DNA from: Thermus sp. LT1-2-5
GTDB lineage: Bacteria; Deinococcota; Deinococci; Deinococcales; Thermaceae
Assembly (NCBI RefSeq): GCF_040363165.1
Contig: NZ_BSRG01000013.1
Location: forward strand, 1-51,310
Direction of reading: 5' to 3'
Length of the DNA: 51,310 nt
A program made the translations under genes and the position numbers. Of this stretch, positions 33,418-41,370 are shown piece after piece. Each line of letters starts with the position of its first letter. Within the stretch, counting starts at the first letter, position 1. Under the pieces are notes generated by a model. It worked only from the letters and a program-made list of their open reading frames with translations. It had not been told where the DNA came from and searched no databases.

Positions 33418-34543
33418 CCCAAACCTCCGCAAACCTGCCCCGAAGCAGGACTGGTTTTCCGCCCACAAACACCCCCACCACGGCGAAGGGCTTCTCCTCT
33501 AGCACCACCAGATCCCCCCGTAAACCGGGGAGGAGGGCCCCCCGATCTTTCAGGCCCACTGCCCGGGCCGGAAAGAGGCTGACCAGGGCCACCCCTTTTT
33601 CCAAAGGTAGCAGGCCCCTCTCGGCCAGGGCGAAGGCCGCCCGGAGAGCCGAGCCAGGGTGGTAGTCAGTGGCCAGGGCGTGAAGGAAGCCGTGTTGCAG
33701 GGCCTCCAGGGCGGAAAGGTTGCCGTTGTGGGAGCCACCCCTCAGGGCGTTGGGGGCTCCCATCACCAACCATAGTCCACTACTCCAGGCAGCCCGAGCG
33801 GCAGCGAGGGTGAGGGGGAACTCGCTTATCTCCACGCCCAGCCTAGCCATCAGGGCCACGCGCTCCGGGGTGTCGTCGTCGTGAGAGGCGAGAACCACCC
33901 CTCGAGCCCGGGCCTCGCGGACAAGTTCCTCTAGGGCCGCCCAGGCCACCCGGGTGGGGACCAGATCCTGGGCCACCTCCTCCGGAGACCGCCCCAACCA
34001 ACGGCTCATGTAGGCCACATACGTTTCAAAGTCACGGAATTGCCCCTGGCCAGGGGTGTGATCCATTAGGGAGAGGAGGTGGACGAGGCCCTCTTCCAGC
34101 GCTGCCCTCACAGCCCACTCCCCTTGAGGCCGGGAAACTTCGTACCGGACGTGGATCCGCAGGTCTAAGGAGAGGGCCCCCCGAAGGAACCTCAGCCCAC
34201 GAACGATCTCCAAACTCTTCTCCACAGCCCGTACCCCGGCAGCTCCCTCCCAGAAGGACATTGCTACATAAGCGGTGGTGATCCCGGCGCCCAGCAACCT
34301 TGCCTCCCAAGCCTCCAGGGCCATCTCCAAGGGCAGGTAAACCCCTGGGCGGGGCTCCAACTCCCGCTCCAGGGTGTCCCCGTGGAGATCTACCACCCCG
34401 GGCACCACCGTAAACCCCTCCAAGGGGAGCCCCCCGGCGACCCTACCCATGCGCACTTCCGCCACCCTACCTTCCTCCAAGCGTAGGGAGGCCTGCGACA
34501 AAACGCCCTCGGGGAGCACAACCTTTGCCCCACTAAGCCACAT
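33410..34543 (-). CDS. phnM: Alpha-D-ribose 1-methylphosphonate 5-triphosphate diphosphatase
   Basis: 377-aa amidohydrolase-fold enzyme that removes pyrophosphate from the ribose triphosphate intermediate, giving 5-phosphoribosyl-1-phosphonate. Metal-site and family motifs: VVPGVVDLHGDTLERELEPRPGV (residues ~48-70), LMDHTPGQGQFRDFETYV, VVLASHDDDTPERVALMARLGVEISEFPLTLAAARAA, GAPNALRGGSHNGNLSA and ALATDYHPGSALRAAF. All look intact. The ATG overlaps the phnL stop by 11 nt. Confidence 0.93.
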   Translation of the reverse strand: MWLSGAKVVLPEGVLSQASLRLEEGRVAEVRMGRVAGGLPLEGFTVVPGVVDLHGDTLERELEPRPGVYLPLEMALEAWEARLLGAGITTAYVAMSFWEGAAGVRAVEKSLEIVRGLRFLRGALSLDLRIHVRYEVSRPQGEWAVRAALEEGLVHLLSLMDHTPGQGQFRDFETYVAYMSRWLGRSPEEVAQDLVPTRVAWAALEELVREARARGVVLASHDDDTPERVALMARLGVEISEFPLTLAAARAAWSSGLWLVMGAPNALRGGSHNGNLSALEALQHGFLHALATDYHPGSALRAAFALAERGLLPLEKGVALVSLFPARAVGLKDRGALLPGLRGDLVVLEEKPFAVVGVFVGGKPVLLRGRFAEVWGG

Positions 34544-35219
34544 CCGGCACCTCTAACAGGAGGGTCTGGTCCACTAGGCCAGCCACGTCCTCGAGGTGGT
34601 GGAAGACCCCCACCATGGTCACCCCCCTTTCCTTCAGATCCCGAAGCCTCGCCGAAACCGCCTTGCGGGCGGCGGGGTCCAGGCTGGCATTGGGCTCGTC
34701 CAGAAGAAGGAGGGGCAGGGGCCGGAGGAAGGCCCGGGCTAGGTTCACCTTCTGCCTCTCCCCCCCGGAGAAGGCGGTGGGAAAAGCTTCCAGGAGTTCC
34801 CGCCTCAGACCGAGATCTAGGAGGAGCTCGCGTGCCCGCTCCAAGGCCTCGTCCCTGGGTACCCCGGCCCAGAGAAGGGGTTCAGCGGCCACTTCCAACG
34901 CTGGGGTGCGGGGCCTAGGGTAAAGGAACTGGCTCACATACCCCACCCACTCCCTCCGCGCCCAAAGCACCTCCCGCTCCTCAGCCCTAGCCAGATCCAC
35001 GAGGGCCTGCGGCGTGCGCAGATGGATAGCCCCGGCGGTGGGGCGGTAGGTGCGGTAAAGAACCTTGAGGAGGGACGACTTCCCCACCCCATTGGGGCCT
35101 TGCAAAAGCAGGAACTCCCCCGCCGCCAGGGTGAAGGAAACTCCTTGGAAGGCCAACACCTCCCGCCCTAGTCGGTGCAGAAAGAACCGCTTTTCCAGAT
35201 CCACGACTTCCAGCAGCAT
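34533..35219 (-). CDS. phnL: Phosphonate C-P lyase system ABC-type protein PhnL
   Basis: 228-aa ABC ATPase. Walker A GPNGVGKSS, the PhnL-like insert VGYVSQFLYPRPRTPALEVAAEPLL, signature FSGGERQKVNLARAFL, Walker B LLLLDEPNASLDP and VGVFHHLEDVAGLVDQ. PhnL and PhnK are not transporters; in E. coli PhnK and PhnL dock onto the PhnGHIJ core and are needed for activity in vivo. GGGGAGAGC precedes the ATG. Confidence 0.92.
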   Translation of the reverse strand: MLLEVVDLEKRFFLHRLGREVLAFQGVSFTLAAGEFLLLQGPNGVGKSSLLKVLYRTYRPTAGAIHLRTPQALVDLARAEEREVLWARREWVGYVSQFLYPRPRTPALEVAAEPLLWAGVPRDEALERARELLLDLGLRRELLEAFPTAFSGGERQKVNLARAFLRPLPLLLLDEPNASLDPAARKAVSARLRDLKERGVTMVGVFHHLEDVAGLVDQTLLLEVPDVA

Positions 35220-35230
35220 GCTCTCCCCTA

Positions 35231-35998
35231 CTAAAGGCGGGCCTGAACCAGGTCCTGAGTGTAGGGATGCTGCGGATCCTCTAGCACCTGATCCGCCAAG
35301 CCCTCCTCCACCACCTCCCCCTCCAAGAGCACCTGGATCCGGTCCGCCACCGCCCTCACCACCCCCAAGTCGTGGCTCACCAGAACCATGGCCGTGCCCA
35401 ACTCCCCCTTGAGCCGCCTCAGGGTGTCCAGCAGGCCCGCCTGAACCAGAAGATCCAACCCGGTGGTGGGCTCATCCAGGAGAACTACGAGCGGCTCCTT
35501 GGCCAGAGCGCGGGCCACCTGTACCCGCTGCCTCTGCCCCCCGGAAAGGCTCTTGGGTGGATCCTGAACCCGTCCCAGGGGAAACTCCGCCATCTTCAGG
35601 GCCTCGAGGGCTCCCGCCGCCGCTTGGGCAAAGACCCGCTCACCCTTAACGAGGAGGGGCTCGGCGGCGTTGGCAAGGGCGGAAAAAGCCATGCGTAGGC
35701 CCAGGGCAGCCTCCTGGTAAACCATGGCCAAGTAGGGGCGGATCCGGGCGCGTTCGTAAGGGGAGAGGGTTAGGAGATTCCTTCCCTCCAAGCCCGGGAT
35801 GTGCAAAAAGTACTCGCCTTCCGCCTCCTCTTCAAGGTAGAGCACCCGCAGGAGGGTGGACTTCCCCGAGCCCGAAGCCCCTACCACCCCCAGTACCTCC
35901 CCTGGATAAAGGCGGAGATGGACCCCCTTGAGCACCTCCCGGCTCCCGTAGCGCTTCCTCAGGTTGCGGATCTCCAAAAGCGGCTTCTCAGTCACCAT
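35231..35998 (-). CDS. phnK: Phosphonate C-P lyase system ABC-type protein PhnK
   Basis: 255 aa. Walker A GASGSGKST, signature LSGGQRQRVQVARAL, Walker B VVLLDEPTTGLDLLVQAGLLD and switch VLVSHDLGVVRAVADR; the DEPTTGLD-V-Q-A pattern and the C-terminal QVLEDPQHPYTQDLVQARL are PhnK-like. In E. coli PhnK binds PhnJ close to the cluster. ATG 35998 lies 8 nt upstream of the phnJ stop; the frame stays open for 14 more codons but those lie inside phnJ. Confidence 0.92.
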   Translation of the reverse strand: MVTEKPLLEIRNLRKRYGSREVLKGVHLRLYPGEVLGVVGASGSGKSTLLRVLYLEEEAEGEYFLHIPGLEGRNLLTLSPYERARIRPYLAMVYQEAALGLRMAFSALANAAEPLLVKGERVFAQAAAGALEALKMAEFPLGRVQDPPKSLSGGQRQRVQVARALAKEPLVVLLDEPTTGLDLLVQAGLLDTLRRLKGELGTAMVLVSHDLGVVRAVADRIQVLLEGEVVEEGLADQVLEDPQHPYTQDLVQARL

Positions 35999-36860
35999 GC
36001 CGAGTCTCCACGAAAAGCTCCCCAGTCTCCCTGCCGGCAAGAAGCTTCTCCAAGTAGCCCTGGTCGGATACCTCGTAGACCAAGGTGCCGTCTTCCTGGG
36101 GCAGTGCGTTTAGGAAAACGTGATTCACCCCTGAACGCCGGCAATGCCCCCGGATGACCTCAGGCTGGAAGGGCTTGTCGAAGAAGGCGAGGGGTTCCAC
36201 CTGAGTAAAGGGGGGGACAGCATAAAGCCGCTTCTCCCGGCCCGCCCCCAAAAGGGTGATGTGGCGAGCTTGGTGAAGCTTAGGGATGTCCCACCGGGGA
36301 ATGGGGCTGGGATCCATGACGTAGCGTCCATGGACCAGAACCGGGTAGGCCGCCCCCTTTTGGGTTCGGCCCAGGAAAGCGTGTTCCTCAAAGATGTCCA
36401 CCCAAAGGGCGCTGTAGTCCCCAAAAGCGTGAAGCTCCCGCGCCCTTTGATCCGAGGGTTCCACGTAGCGGAGGGGCTCGGGAATAGGGACCTGGAGGAC
36501 GAGGATCTGCCCCTCCCGAAGACGCTCCTCAGGGATGCGGTGCCGGCTTTGGATGAGGGTGGCCTCGAGGGCGTCCTGGGTGGTCCTTGCCCCGCTCACC
36601 GCATGGATGAACCGTCTCAAGTTGGCGGCGTTCATTGAGTCGTCCGCCCCCTGGTCTATCACCTTCACCACATCCAGCGGCCCCACCAAGGAAAGGGTGA
36701 TCTGGAGGGCCCCCGTGCCCCAACCCCGGGCCACAGGCATCTCCCGGCTGGCGAAGGGCACCTGGTGACCGGGTATGGCCACGGCCTTCAGGAGGCGGCG
36801 GCGGATCTCCCGCTTGGCCCACGGATCCAAGAAGGCATAGCTATACTTCCACCGGGGCAT
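35988..36860 (-). CDS. phnJ: PhnJ-like C-P lyase subunit lacking the radical-SAM cysteines
   Basis: 290 aa, normal length. Most of the family is strongly conserved: KAVAIPGHQVPF (the glycyl-radical Gly is Gly31), REMPVARGWGTGALQ, KVIDQGADDSMNA, TLIQSRHRIPE, VPIPEPLRYVEP, GRYVMDPSPIP and GAGREKRLYAVPPFT. In E. coli the [4Fe-4S] cluster and thiyl radical need Cys241, Cys244, Cys266 and Cys272 in C-x2-C-x21-C-x5-C. Here the aligned positions are Cys240 (GHC), Ser243 (RRSG), Val264 (YEVSD) and Leu270 (GYLE), with a one-residue deletion between. Cys240 is the only cysteine in the protein. So the canonical radical-SAM reaction seems impossible, although the frame is intact and codon use is normal. 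Overlaps phnI and phnK. Confidence 0.9.
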   Translation of the reverse strand: MPRWKYSYAFLDPWAKREIRRRLLKAVAIPGHQVPFASREMPVARGWGTGALQITLSLVGPLDVVKVIDQGADDSMNAANLRRFIHAVSGARTTQDALEATLIQSRHRIPEERLREGQILVLQVPIPEPLRYVEPSDQRARELHAFGDYSALWVDIFEEHAFLGRTQKGAAYPVLVHGRYVMDPSPIPRWDIPKLHQARHITLLGAGREKRLYAVPPFTQVEPLAFFDKPFQPEVIRGHCRRSGVNHVFLNALPQEDGTLVYEVSDQGYLEKLLAGRETGELFVETRHGD

Positions 36861-37857
36861 CCTCTACCTCCTCTGCCGCCTTAAGGTTGCTCAGAAAGGT
36901 GACGTAGTGGGGAAGCTTATAGTGGAGGGCGAAGCCCGAAGCCTCCACCGGGTCGGTGTGGAGTAGAACAAACTCCTCCTGGCGGGCAGGGTGGGAGGAA
37001 CGATCCATCTCCAGGTCCAGCATGGCCGCCGCAATGGGCCGCACCTCGTTCCATCCCAGGCTCGCTCCGAAGCCCAGGCGGTAGCCCCTTTCCCCCCGAT
37101 CCACAATCTCGGCGAAGGCCAAGCGCACCCGGCCCACCTCCACCGATCCCCCTCGCACAGGGTGGTGGAGGCGGACGGGAAGATAACCCACCCCCAGCTC
37201 TGCCACTGTAGGGTGGCGATGAGCGTTGTACGCCCGCATCCCGCTGTAGGCCAGAGCCAGGAGCCCTCCCGTATCCCCCCGGGCCAAAGCTTGGAGGCGG
37301 TGGGCCCGGGGGGCAGGGAAGCGGAGAGGTTGCCGGGTAAGGTCGGGGATGGAACCTTTCCCCTCTCCCAGGGCCTCCTCCAGGAGCCCGCGGCCCCGAA
37401 GCCAGCCCGCCACAGAGGGGTAGGTCTTGGGAGCCGGCGCTTCCGCTGGGGTTAAGGTTGCCGAAGCCCGCAGGCCCAACAGGCGGAGGCTGTAATCCAA
37501 GGTTGGCCCTAGAACTTGCCCCCCGGGGATCCCCTTGAAGGCGGCAGATATCCGCCGCAGCAGAAGGAGATCCTCCCGCCCGGCCCGAACTGCCTCCCCC
37601 AAGCGAGGCAGGGTGGTGCGGTAGGCCCGGAGAAGGAGAACGGCCTCGTATAAATCCCCGCCCGCCTGGGCCAGGGCCTCTGCGGCCAATGCAGGGGCCC
37701 AAAGGCCTCCTTCAGCCATGACCCGATCCAAGAGGAAAGGCAGATGCCTTTCCAAAGCCTTGAGGAACCGGTCAGGGGGGCTGGGCACCAGCTCGCGAAA
37801 GAGGGCTTCCGCAGCCTGGATGGCCTCTTCCCCACCCCGCACGGTCACGTAGCCCAT
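36841..37857 (-). CDS. phnI: C-P lyase core subunit PhnI (nucleosidase component)
   Basis: 338 aa. Family segments: MGYVTVRGGEEAIQAAEALF at the N-terminus, AYRTTLPRLGEAVRAG, LRRISAAFKGIPGGQVLGPTLDYSLRLL, HPTVAELGVGYLPV, and the C-terminal HTDPVEASGFALHYKLPHYVTFLSNLK, where the two His of LHYKLPHY match the Zn-binding His328 and His333 of E. coli PhnI. PhnI alone is a nucleosidase that swaps the purine base for phosphonate in complex with PhnGHL. ATG 37857 overlaps phnH by 13 nt; an open extension upstream is rejected. PhnI itself appears intact and cysteine-free. Confidence 0.93.
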   Translation of the reverse strand: MGYVTVRGGEEAIQAAEALFRELVPSPPDRFLKALERHLPFLLDRVMAEGGLWAPALAAEALAQAGGDLYEAVLLLRAYRTTLPRLGEAVRAGREDLLLLRRISAAFKGIPGGQVLGPTLDYSLRLLGLRASATLTPAEAPAPKTYPSVAGWLRGRGLLEEALGEGKGSIPDLTRQPLRFPAPRAHRLQALARGDTGGLLALAYSGMRAYNAHRHPTVAELGVGYLPVRLHHPVRGGSVEVGRVRLAFAEIVDRGERGYRLGFGASLGWNEVRPIAAAMLDLEMDRSSHPARQEEFVLLHTDPVEASGFALHYKLPHYVTFLSNLKAAEEVEDAPVEV

Positions 37858-38396
37858 GGCTGCACCTCCGTGGTTCGGGGCAAACCCACCACACGCCTCC
37901 CGTCTGTGAAGAACATGTCCACGCCCAAGGGATAGTCCAGGCTGGCAGCCCGAACCTCCCAAAATCTCGCTGGCAGGGGAAGCCTGAGCTCAGCCTCCCC
38001 CGGTATGCCTGGGCCCCGAAGCCGCACCCTTTGGCCGCCCTCCAGGGGAAGCGCCAGAACCAGGGTGGCCCCCCCTTCGGGCTCCAGAGGGGTGCCCCGA
38101 GGGAGGCGGGGGAGGAGAGAGAGGAGTTCGAGGCCAAACCCTTCCACAAAGGCAAAGTCGACCTCCTCGGGCCCTAGGGCCCGCCGGGGCGGGGCCTCCG
38201 CTAGGGCGTCCAGGAGCCAGTCGGGGCCCAACACCGTCGCCTCTTCGTCCAAAAGGGTTTCCCCGATGAGGCGCAGGGCTTCCCGGGGCCCAGAGGCTGG
38301 AAAGGGAAAGGCCCTGCCGGGGTAGCTCAGGGCCAGGAGAAGGCTCCGAAAGGCTTCCTGCGTACGCCTTTCCCTGCCGCGGAATGGCACCATCAT
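37845..38396 (-). CDS. phnH: C-P lyase core subunit PhnH
   Basis: 183 aa. RRTQEAFRSLLLALSYPGRAFPF at the N-terminus and the segments GETLLDEEATVL, AFVEGFGLELLSLLPRLPRGTPLEPEGGATLVL and LRGPGIPGEAELRLP near the middle and end match the PhnH family (structural core subunit, PLP-transferase-like fold without catalysis), ending YPLGVDMFFTDGRRVVGLPRTT. The start ATGATG at 38396 overlaps the phnG stop. Slightly divergent but complete. Confidence 0.9.
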   Translation of the reverse strand: MMVPFRGRERRTQEAFRSLLLALSYPGRAFPFPASGPREALRLIGETLLDEEATVLGPDWLLDALAEAPPRRALGPEEVDFAFVEGFGLELLSLLPRLPRGTPLEPEGGATLVLALPLEGGQRVRLRGPGIPGEAELRLPLPARFWEVRAASLDYPLGVDMFFTDGRRVVGLPRTTEVQPWAT

Positions 38397-38818
38397 AGGG
38401 TTTCCACCTCCAGCCGGGTTCGCTCCACCTTTCGCCAAAACTCCTCCTCCCGACGTTCTCTTTCTGACCGTGCCATTTCCGCCAGCGCCATGATGGCCTC
38501 TACCTCCAACCCCGCCTGGAGGGCGGCGTCCAGATAGGCCAGGGCACGGGCCCGTTTGGCTTCAAAGCCTAGCGCCGCCCCATACCCCTCCACACCAGCC
38601 ATGGGAAAGCGGATCCAGGCTTCGTAGACCAGAGCTTCTCCCAGGTAGAAGGCCCCTCCTTCCCTCCCGTCCTCAAAGGGGATAAGGATGAGACCAGGCC
38701 CCTCGCGCAGGGGCTGGGCGGGCCCTAGGCCTTGCGCCACCCTTCCAACGAGGTTTGTTAAGACTTTCTCTTCCGCATAGACAAGCTCGCTTAACGCATC
38801 CAGCGCTTTCAACAGCAC
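38393..38818 (-). CDS. phnG: C-P lyase core subunit PhnG
   Basis: 141 aa, the usual PhnG size. GREGGAFYLGEALVYEAWIRFPMAGVEGYGAALGFEAKRARALAYLDAALQAG contains the typical PhnG pattern FYLGE...V-G-GY-x-LG...A-x-A-x-x-DAAL. GTG 38818 is given; GAGGAGG at 38817-38823 suits a TTG at 38812 better, so the first two residues are uncertain. Four nucleotides separate phnE from this gene. Confidence 0.87.
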   Translation of the reverse strand: MLLKALDALSELVYAEEKVLTNLVGRVAQGLGPAQPLREGPGLILIPFEDGREGGAFYLGEALVYEAWIRFPMAGVEGYGAALGFEAKRARALAYLDAALQAGLEVEAIMALAEMARSERERREEEFWRKVERTRLEVETL

Positions 38819-38822
38819 CTCC

Positions 38823-39638
38823 TCACACCAAGGCCCGACGCAGCCGGGCCGAGATCTTATCGATGACGAAGACAGCCGCCAGAATGAGGAGAATCACTGT
38901 GGCGGCGTCCCCAAAGCGGAAAGCCCGCACGGTCTGCACCAGCTCAAAGCCGATGCCCCCCGCCCCCACCAAGCCCAGCACCGTGGCCGAACGGACGTTC
39001 ACCTCGAAGTGGTAGAGGGTCACAGAGGAAAATATGGGGGCCACCTGGGGCCAGATCCCGTAGGCCACCACCAGAAGGGGGTGGGCCCCTGTGGCCCGCA
39101 CCGCCTCTACCTGGGCAGGATCCACGGTTTCTATAGATTCGGAAAGAAGCTTGCCCACCACCCCGGAGGTGTGCAGGGCGAGGGCCAGGATCCCCGGCAG
39201 GGGACCAAGGCCAATAGCAGCCACGAAGACGAGGGCCAAAACCAGCTCCGGCAGGCCCCGAAGCACGTCCATCACTCCTCGGGCGAAGAGGTAAATAGCC
39301 CCACCCGCCACGTTCCTGGCCCCCAGTAGGGCCAAGGGCACGGCCAGGAAGGTAGCGAGAAAGCTTCCCCACAGGGCCATGACCACGGTTTCGAAGAGGG
39401 CTGTCAGGAATCGGGGGAGGTGGTCAACACTCGGGGGGAAGAAGCGGAGGGAAAAGGCGACACTTTGGCCGAGACTGCCGAGGAGCTTGCCCGGGCTAAT
39501 CTCCGCCCATCCCGCCGTGACGGCCAGGGCAAGGAGAACCCCCCCGTAAAGGAGGAGGGCGGTGCGCCGCCTACGCCAAAGCTCCTCCGGCGGGGGGGGG
39601 AAGTGCTTAGAGCTGGCACTCCGGACGTTCAAGGGCAT
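38823..39638 (-). CDS. phnE: Phosphonate ABC transporter permease
   Basis: 271-aa permease with about six helices. The EAA-type loop reads ETVDPAQVEAVRATGAHPLLVVAYGIWPQVAPIFSSVTLYHFEVNVRSATVLGLVGAGGIG, characteristic of PhnE. AAGGTGG precedes ATG 39638, which overlaps the end of phnD by 32 nt. Forms the channel of the phosphonate (or phosphite/organophosphonate) importer with PhnC and PhnD. Confidence 0.92.
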   Translation of the reverse strand: MPLNVRSASSKHFPPPPEELWRRRRTALLLYGGVLLALAVTAGWAEISPGKLLGSLGQSVAFSLRFFPPSVDHLPRFLTALFETVVMALWGSFLATFLAVPLALLGARNVAGGAIYLFARGVMDVLRGLPELVLALVFVAAIGLGPLPGILALALHTSGVVGKLLSESIETVDPAQVEAVRATGAHPLLVVAYGIWPQVAPIFSSVTLYHFEVNVRSATVLGLVGAGGIGFELVQTVRAFRFGDAATVILLILAAVFVIDKISARLRRALV

Positions 39639-40503
39639 CGTCCACCTTGCGGAAAGCGTCGTAGTCCCGGTCGGTTGCCGGGGCGAAACGGCGGAGGCCC
39701 CGAGCCTCTAGCCAGGCCTTGCCCATTGGGGTCTCGTGGAACTCGAGAAAAGCGCGTTGTAGGAGGATCTTGAGATCCGCCGGCAGATCCTTGCGGTAAG
39801 CCCAAGGGGAGCCCGGGATGGGATCGGACTTCCAGAGAACCTCAAAGTCTTGGAGCCCCCGGATCTGGCCCTTCTGCTCGGCGATGGAGATCCCCGTATC
39901 CCAGGTGACCCCAACGGGGATGGTGCCCTGGGCTACCCCGAGGATCACCGCCTCATGGGACCCGGCAAAGGTAACCCGGCGGAAGAACTCGCGGGGTTTG
40001 ATGCGCGCTTCCAAACAGAAGTAAGCCATGGGCACCTTGTAGCCAGAAGTGCTCTTAGGGTCCACGAAGGCGAAGTCCTTCCCACGGGCATCCTCTAGGG
40101 TGCGGATCCCGCTCCCCTTCCTGGCGATGATGAGGGAGTGGTACACCGTACCGGAGCGGAGGCTGTCCTCCTTGGCGAAGGCTTCGATGGGCGCCTTGAG
40201 CTTCTTGATGGCATCCACGTAGGATGCCGGCCCGTAGAAGGCCACGTGCACTTGCCCCTGGGCCTGGGCCACCTGGACCGCTGTGTAGTCGTTGGCCAAG
40301 AAGAGCCTTACTGGAATGCCGAGGCGCCCCTTGAGGTAATCCAAGAAGGGTTGGTAACGGGAGGCGTAATCGGCAGCGCTCTCCACCGGCACCTCGGCGA
40401 TCACCAGCTCCTTTGGCCAGCCGGGACGCTGCCCCCAGGCCGTGCCCAGAAGCAAAAGCCCAAAGACCAACAACACTCCTTGCCACTTGATACCGCGATC
40501 CAT
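39607..40503 (-). CDS. phnD: Phosphonate ABC transporter substrate-binding protein
   Basis: 298 aa with signal peptide (residues 1-24, cleavage near TAWG-Q). The mature protein shows VIAEVPVESAADYASRYQPFLDYLKGRLGIPVRLFLANDYTAVQVAQAQGQVHVAFYGPASYVDA, KDFAFVDPKSTSGYKVPMAYF and AVILGVAQGTIPVGVTWDTG, i.e. the ligand-binding Ser/Thr-Ser-Gly segment of PhnD/PtxB-like proteins. Related proteins bind phosphonates, phosphite or hypophosphite, so the ligand is not fixed by sequence. Confidence 0.92.
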   Translation of the reverse strand: MDRGIKWQGVLLVFGLLLLGTAWGQRPGWPKELVIAEVPVESAADYASRYQPFLDYLKGRLGIPVRLFLANDYTAVQVAQAQGQVHVAFYGPASYVDAIKKLKAPIEAFAKEDSLRSGTVYHSLIIARKGSGIRTLEDARGKDFAFVDPKSTSGYKVPMAYFCLEARIKPREFFRRVTFAGSHEAVILGVAQGTIPVGVTWDTGISIAEQKGQIRGLQDFEVLWKSDPIPGSPWAYRKDLPADLKILLQRAFLEFHETPMGKAWLEARGLRRFAPATDRDYDAFRKVDDALERPECQL

Positions 40504-40513
40504 GACTACCTCC

Positions 40514-41296
40514 TTATGCGCTCAGGTTGGAGGAGGACTCCTCCACCTCGAGGCCCTCGTCAAAGTAGAGCTCGGCCTCCCGCTCGGGGGTAAGGAGGGC
40601 GGGAGGGCCATCAAAGTAGACCTGTCCGTTCTTGAAAGCCACCACCCGATCGGCATATGCCCTAACCACATCGAGGTGGTGGAGGGTGAGCAGGAGGGGG
40701 ATATCGCGTTCTCGCACCAATTCCAAGAGAAGGGCCAACACGTCCTTGGCGTTCTTAGGATCCAGGGCAGAGATAGGTTCATCCGCCAGGAGGAGGTAGG
40801 GCTCCTGGGCCAGGGCTCGGGCAATCCCCACCCTCTGCTGCTGACCCCCTGAGAGGGCGTCTGCCCGTTTCCAGGCGTGCTCGGTGAGGTTTACCCGGGC
40901 TAAGAGCTCCCATGCCAGCTCCAGATCCCGCTTGCCGAAGCTGCGAAGGAGAGCCCGCAAGGGGCTCAAGTGGGGTATCCGCCCAAGCAGGACGTTCTCT
41001 AAGGCATTGAGGCGGCCCACCAGTTGGAATTGCTGGAAGACCATCCCAATGGCCCTCTGGGCCTTCCTTAACGCCTCGCCGCTTTTATAGCTAAGCGGCT
41101 TACCGTCCAAAACTACCTCACCCTTAGCGGGCGTGACCAAGCCTTTCAACGTCCGGATGAAGGTGCTCTTCCCTGAACCCGAGGGACCTATCAGGGCCAC
41201 CACCCGAGCGTTGTCCCCGAAGAGATCCAGATCCAGCCCCTTGAGAACCATCTGGTCGCCAAACCGCACCCAGAGACCCCGCACACCAACGTGCAT
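40514..41296 (-). CDS. phnC: Phosphonate ABC transporter ATP-binding protein
   Basis: 260 aa. Walker [20 protein letters not shown]-loop VFQQFQLVGRLNALENVLLGR (PhnC-like), signature [15 protein letters not shown], Walker B LLADEPISALDP and LTLHHLDVVRAYADRVV. First gene of the phn operon; GGAGGTAGGA stands directly before ATG 41296 and a promoter with an 11-bp direct repeat lies just upstream. Confidence 0.93.
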   Translation of the reverse strand: MHVGVRGLWVRFGDQMVLKGLDLDLFGDNARVVALIGPSGSGKSTFIRTLKGLVTPAKGEVVLDGKPLSYKSGEALRKAQRAIGMVFQQFQLVGRLNALENVLLGRIPHLSPLRALLRSFGKRDLELAWELLARVNLTEHAWKRADALSGGQQQRVGIARALAQEPYLLLADEPISALDPKNAKDVLALLLELVRERDIPLLLTLHHLDVVRAYADRVVAFKNGQVYFDGPPALLTPEREAELYFDEGLEVEESSSNLSA

Positions 41297-41313
41297 TCCT
41301 ACCTCCGGTGAAA

Positions 41314-41350
41314 ATAGTAGTTGGCCGGTGTCAGGGGCCCGTCAGGTGAA
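41314..41350 (-). promoter_or_regulatory. phn operon promoter with Pho-box-like direct repeat
   Basis: On the minus strand CTGACGGGCCCCTGACAC (41345-41328) contains CTGAC twice, exactly 11 nt apart, as in PhoB/PhoP boxes (CTGTCA-type direct repeats of 11-bp period). Eight nt further is TACTAT (41319-41314), a plausible -10, and no -35 hexamer is present, as at activator-dependent Pho promoters. Start would be about 10 nt before phnC. Confidence 0.5.
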
Positions 41351-41370
41351 CTGCTCCGCCAGAAAGGGGA

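Noticed and set aside
37858-37962. N-terminal extension of PhnI
   Set aside because: Lies inside phnH in another frame; PhnI begins MGYVTVRGGE at 37857.
33050-41300. Reading the phn operon as plainly dead because of PhnJ
   Set aside because: All other operon genes are full length with intact motifs and coupled starts, so decay of the whole system is not supported; only the PhnJ cysteines are missing.
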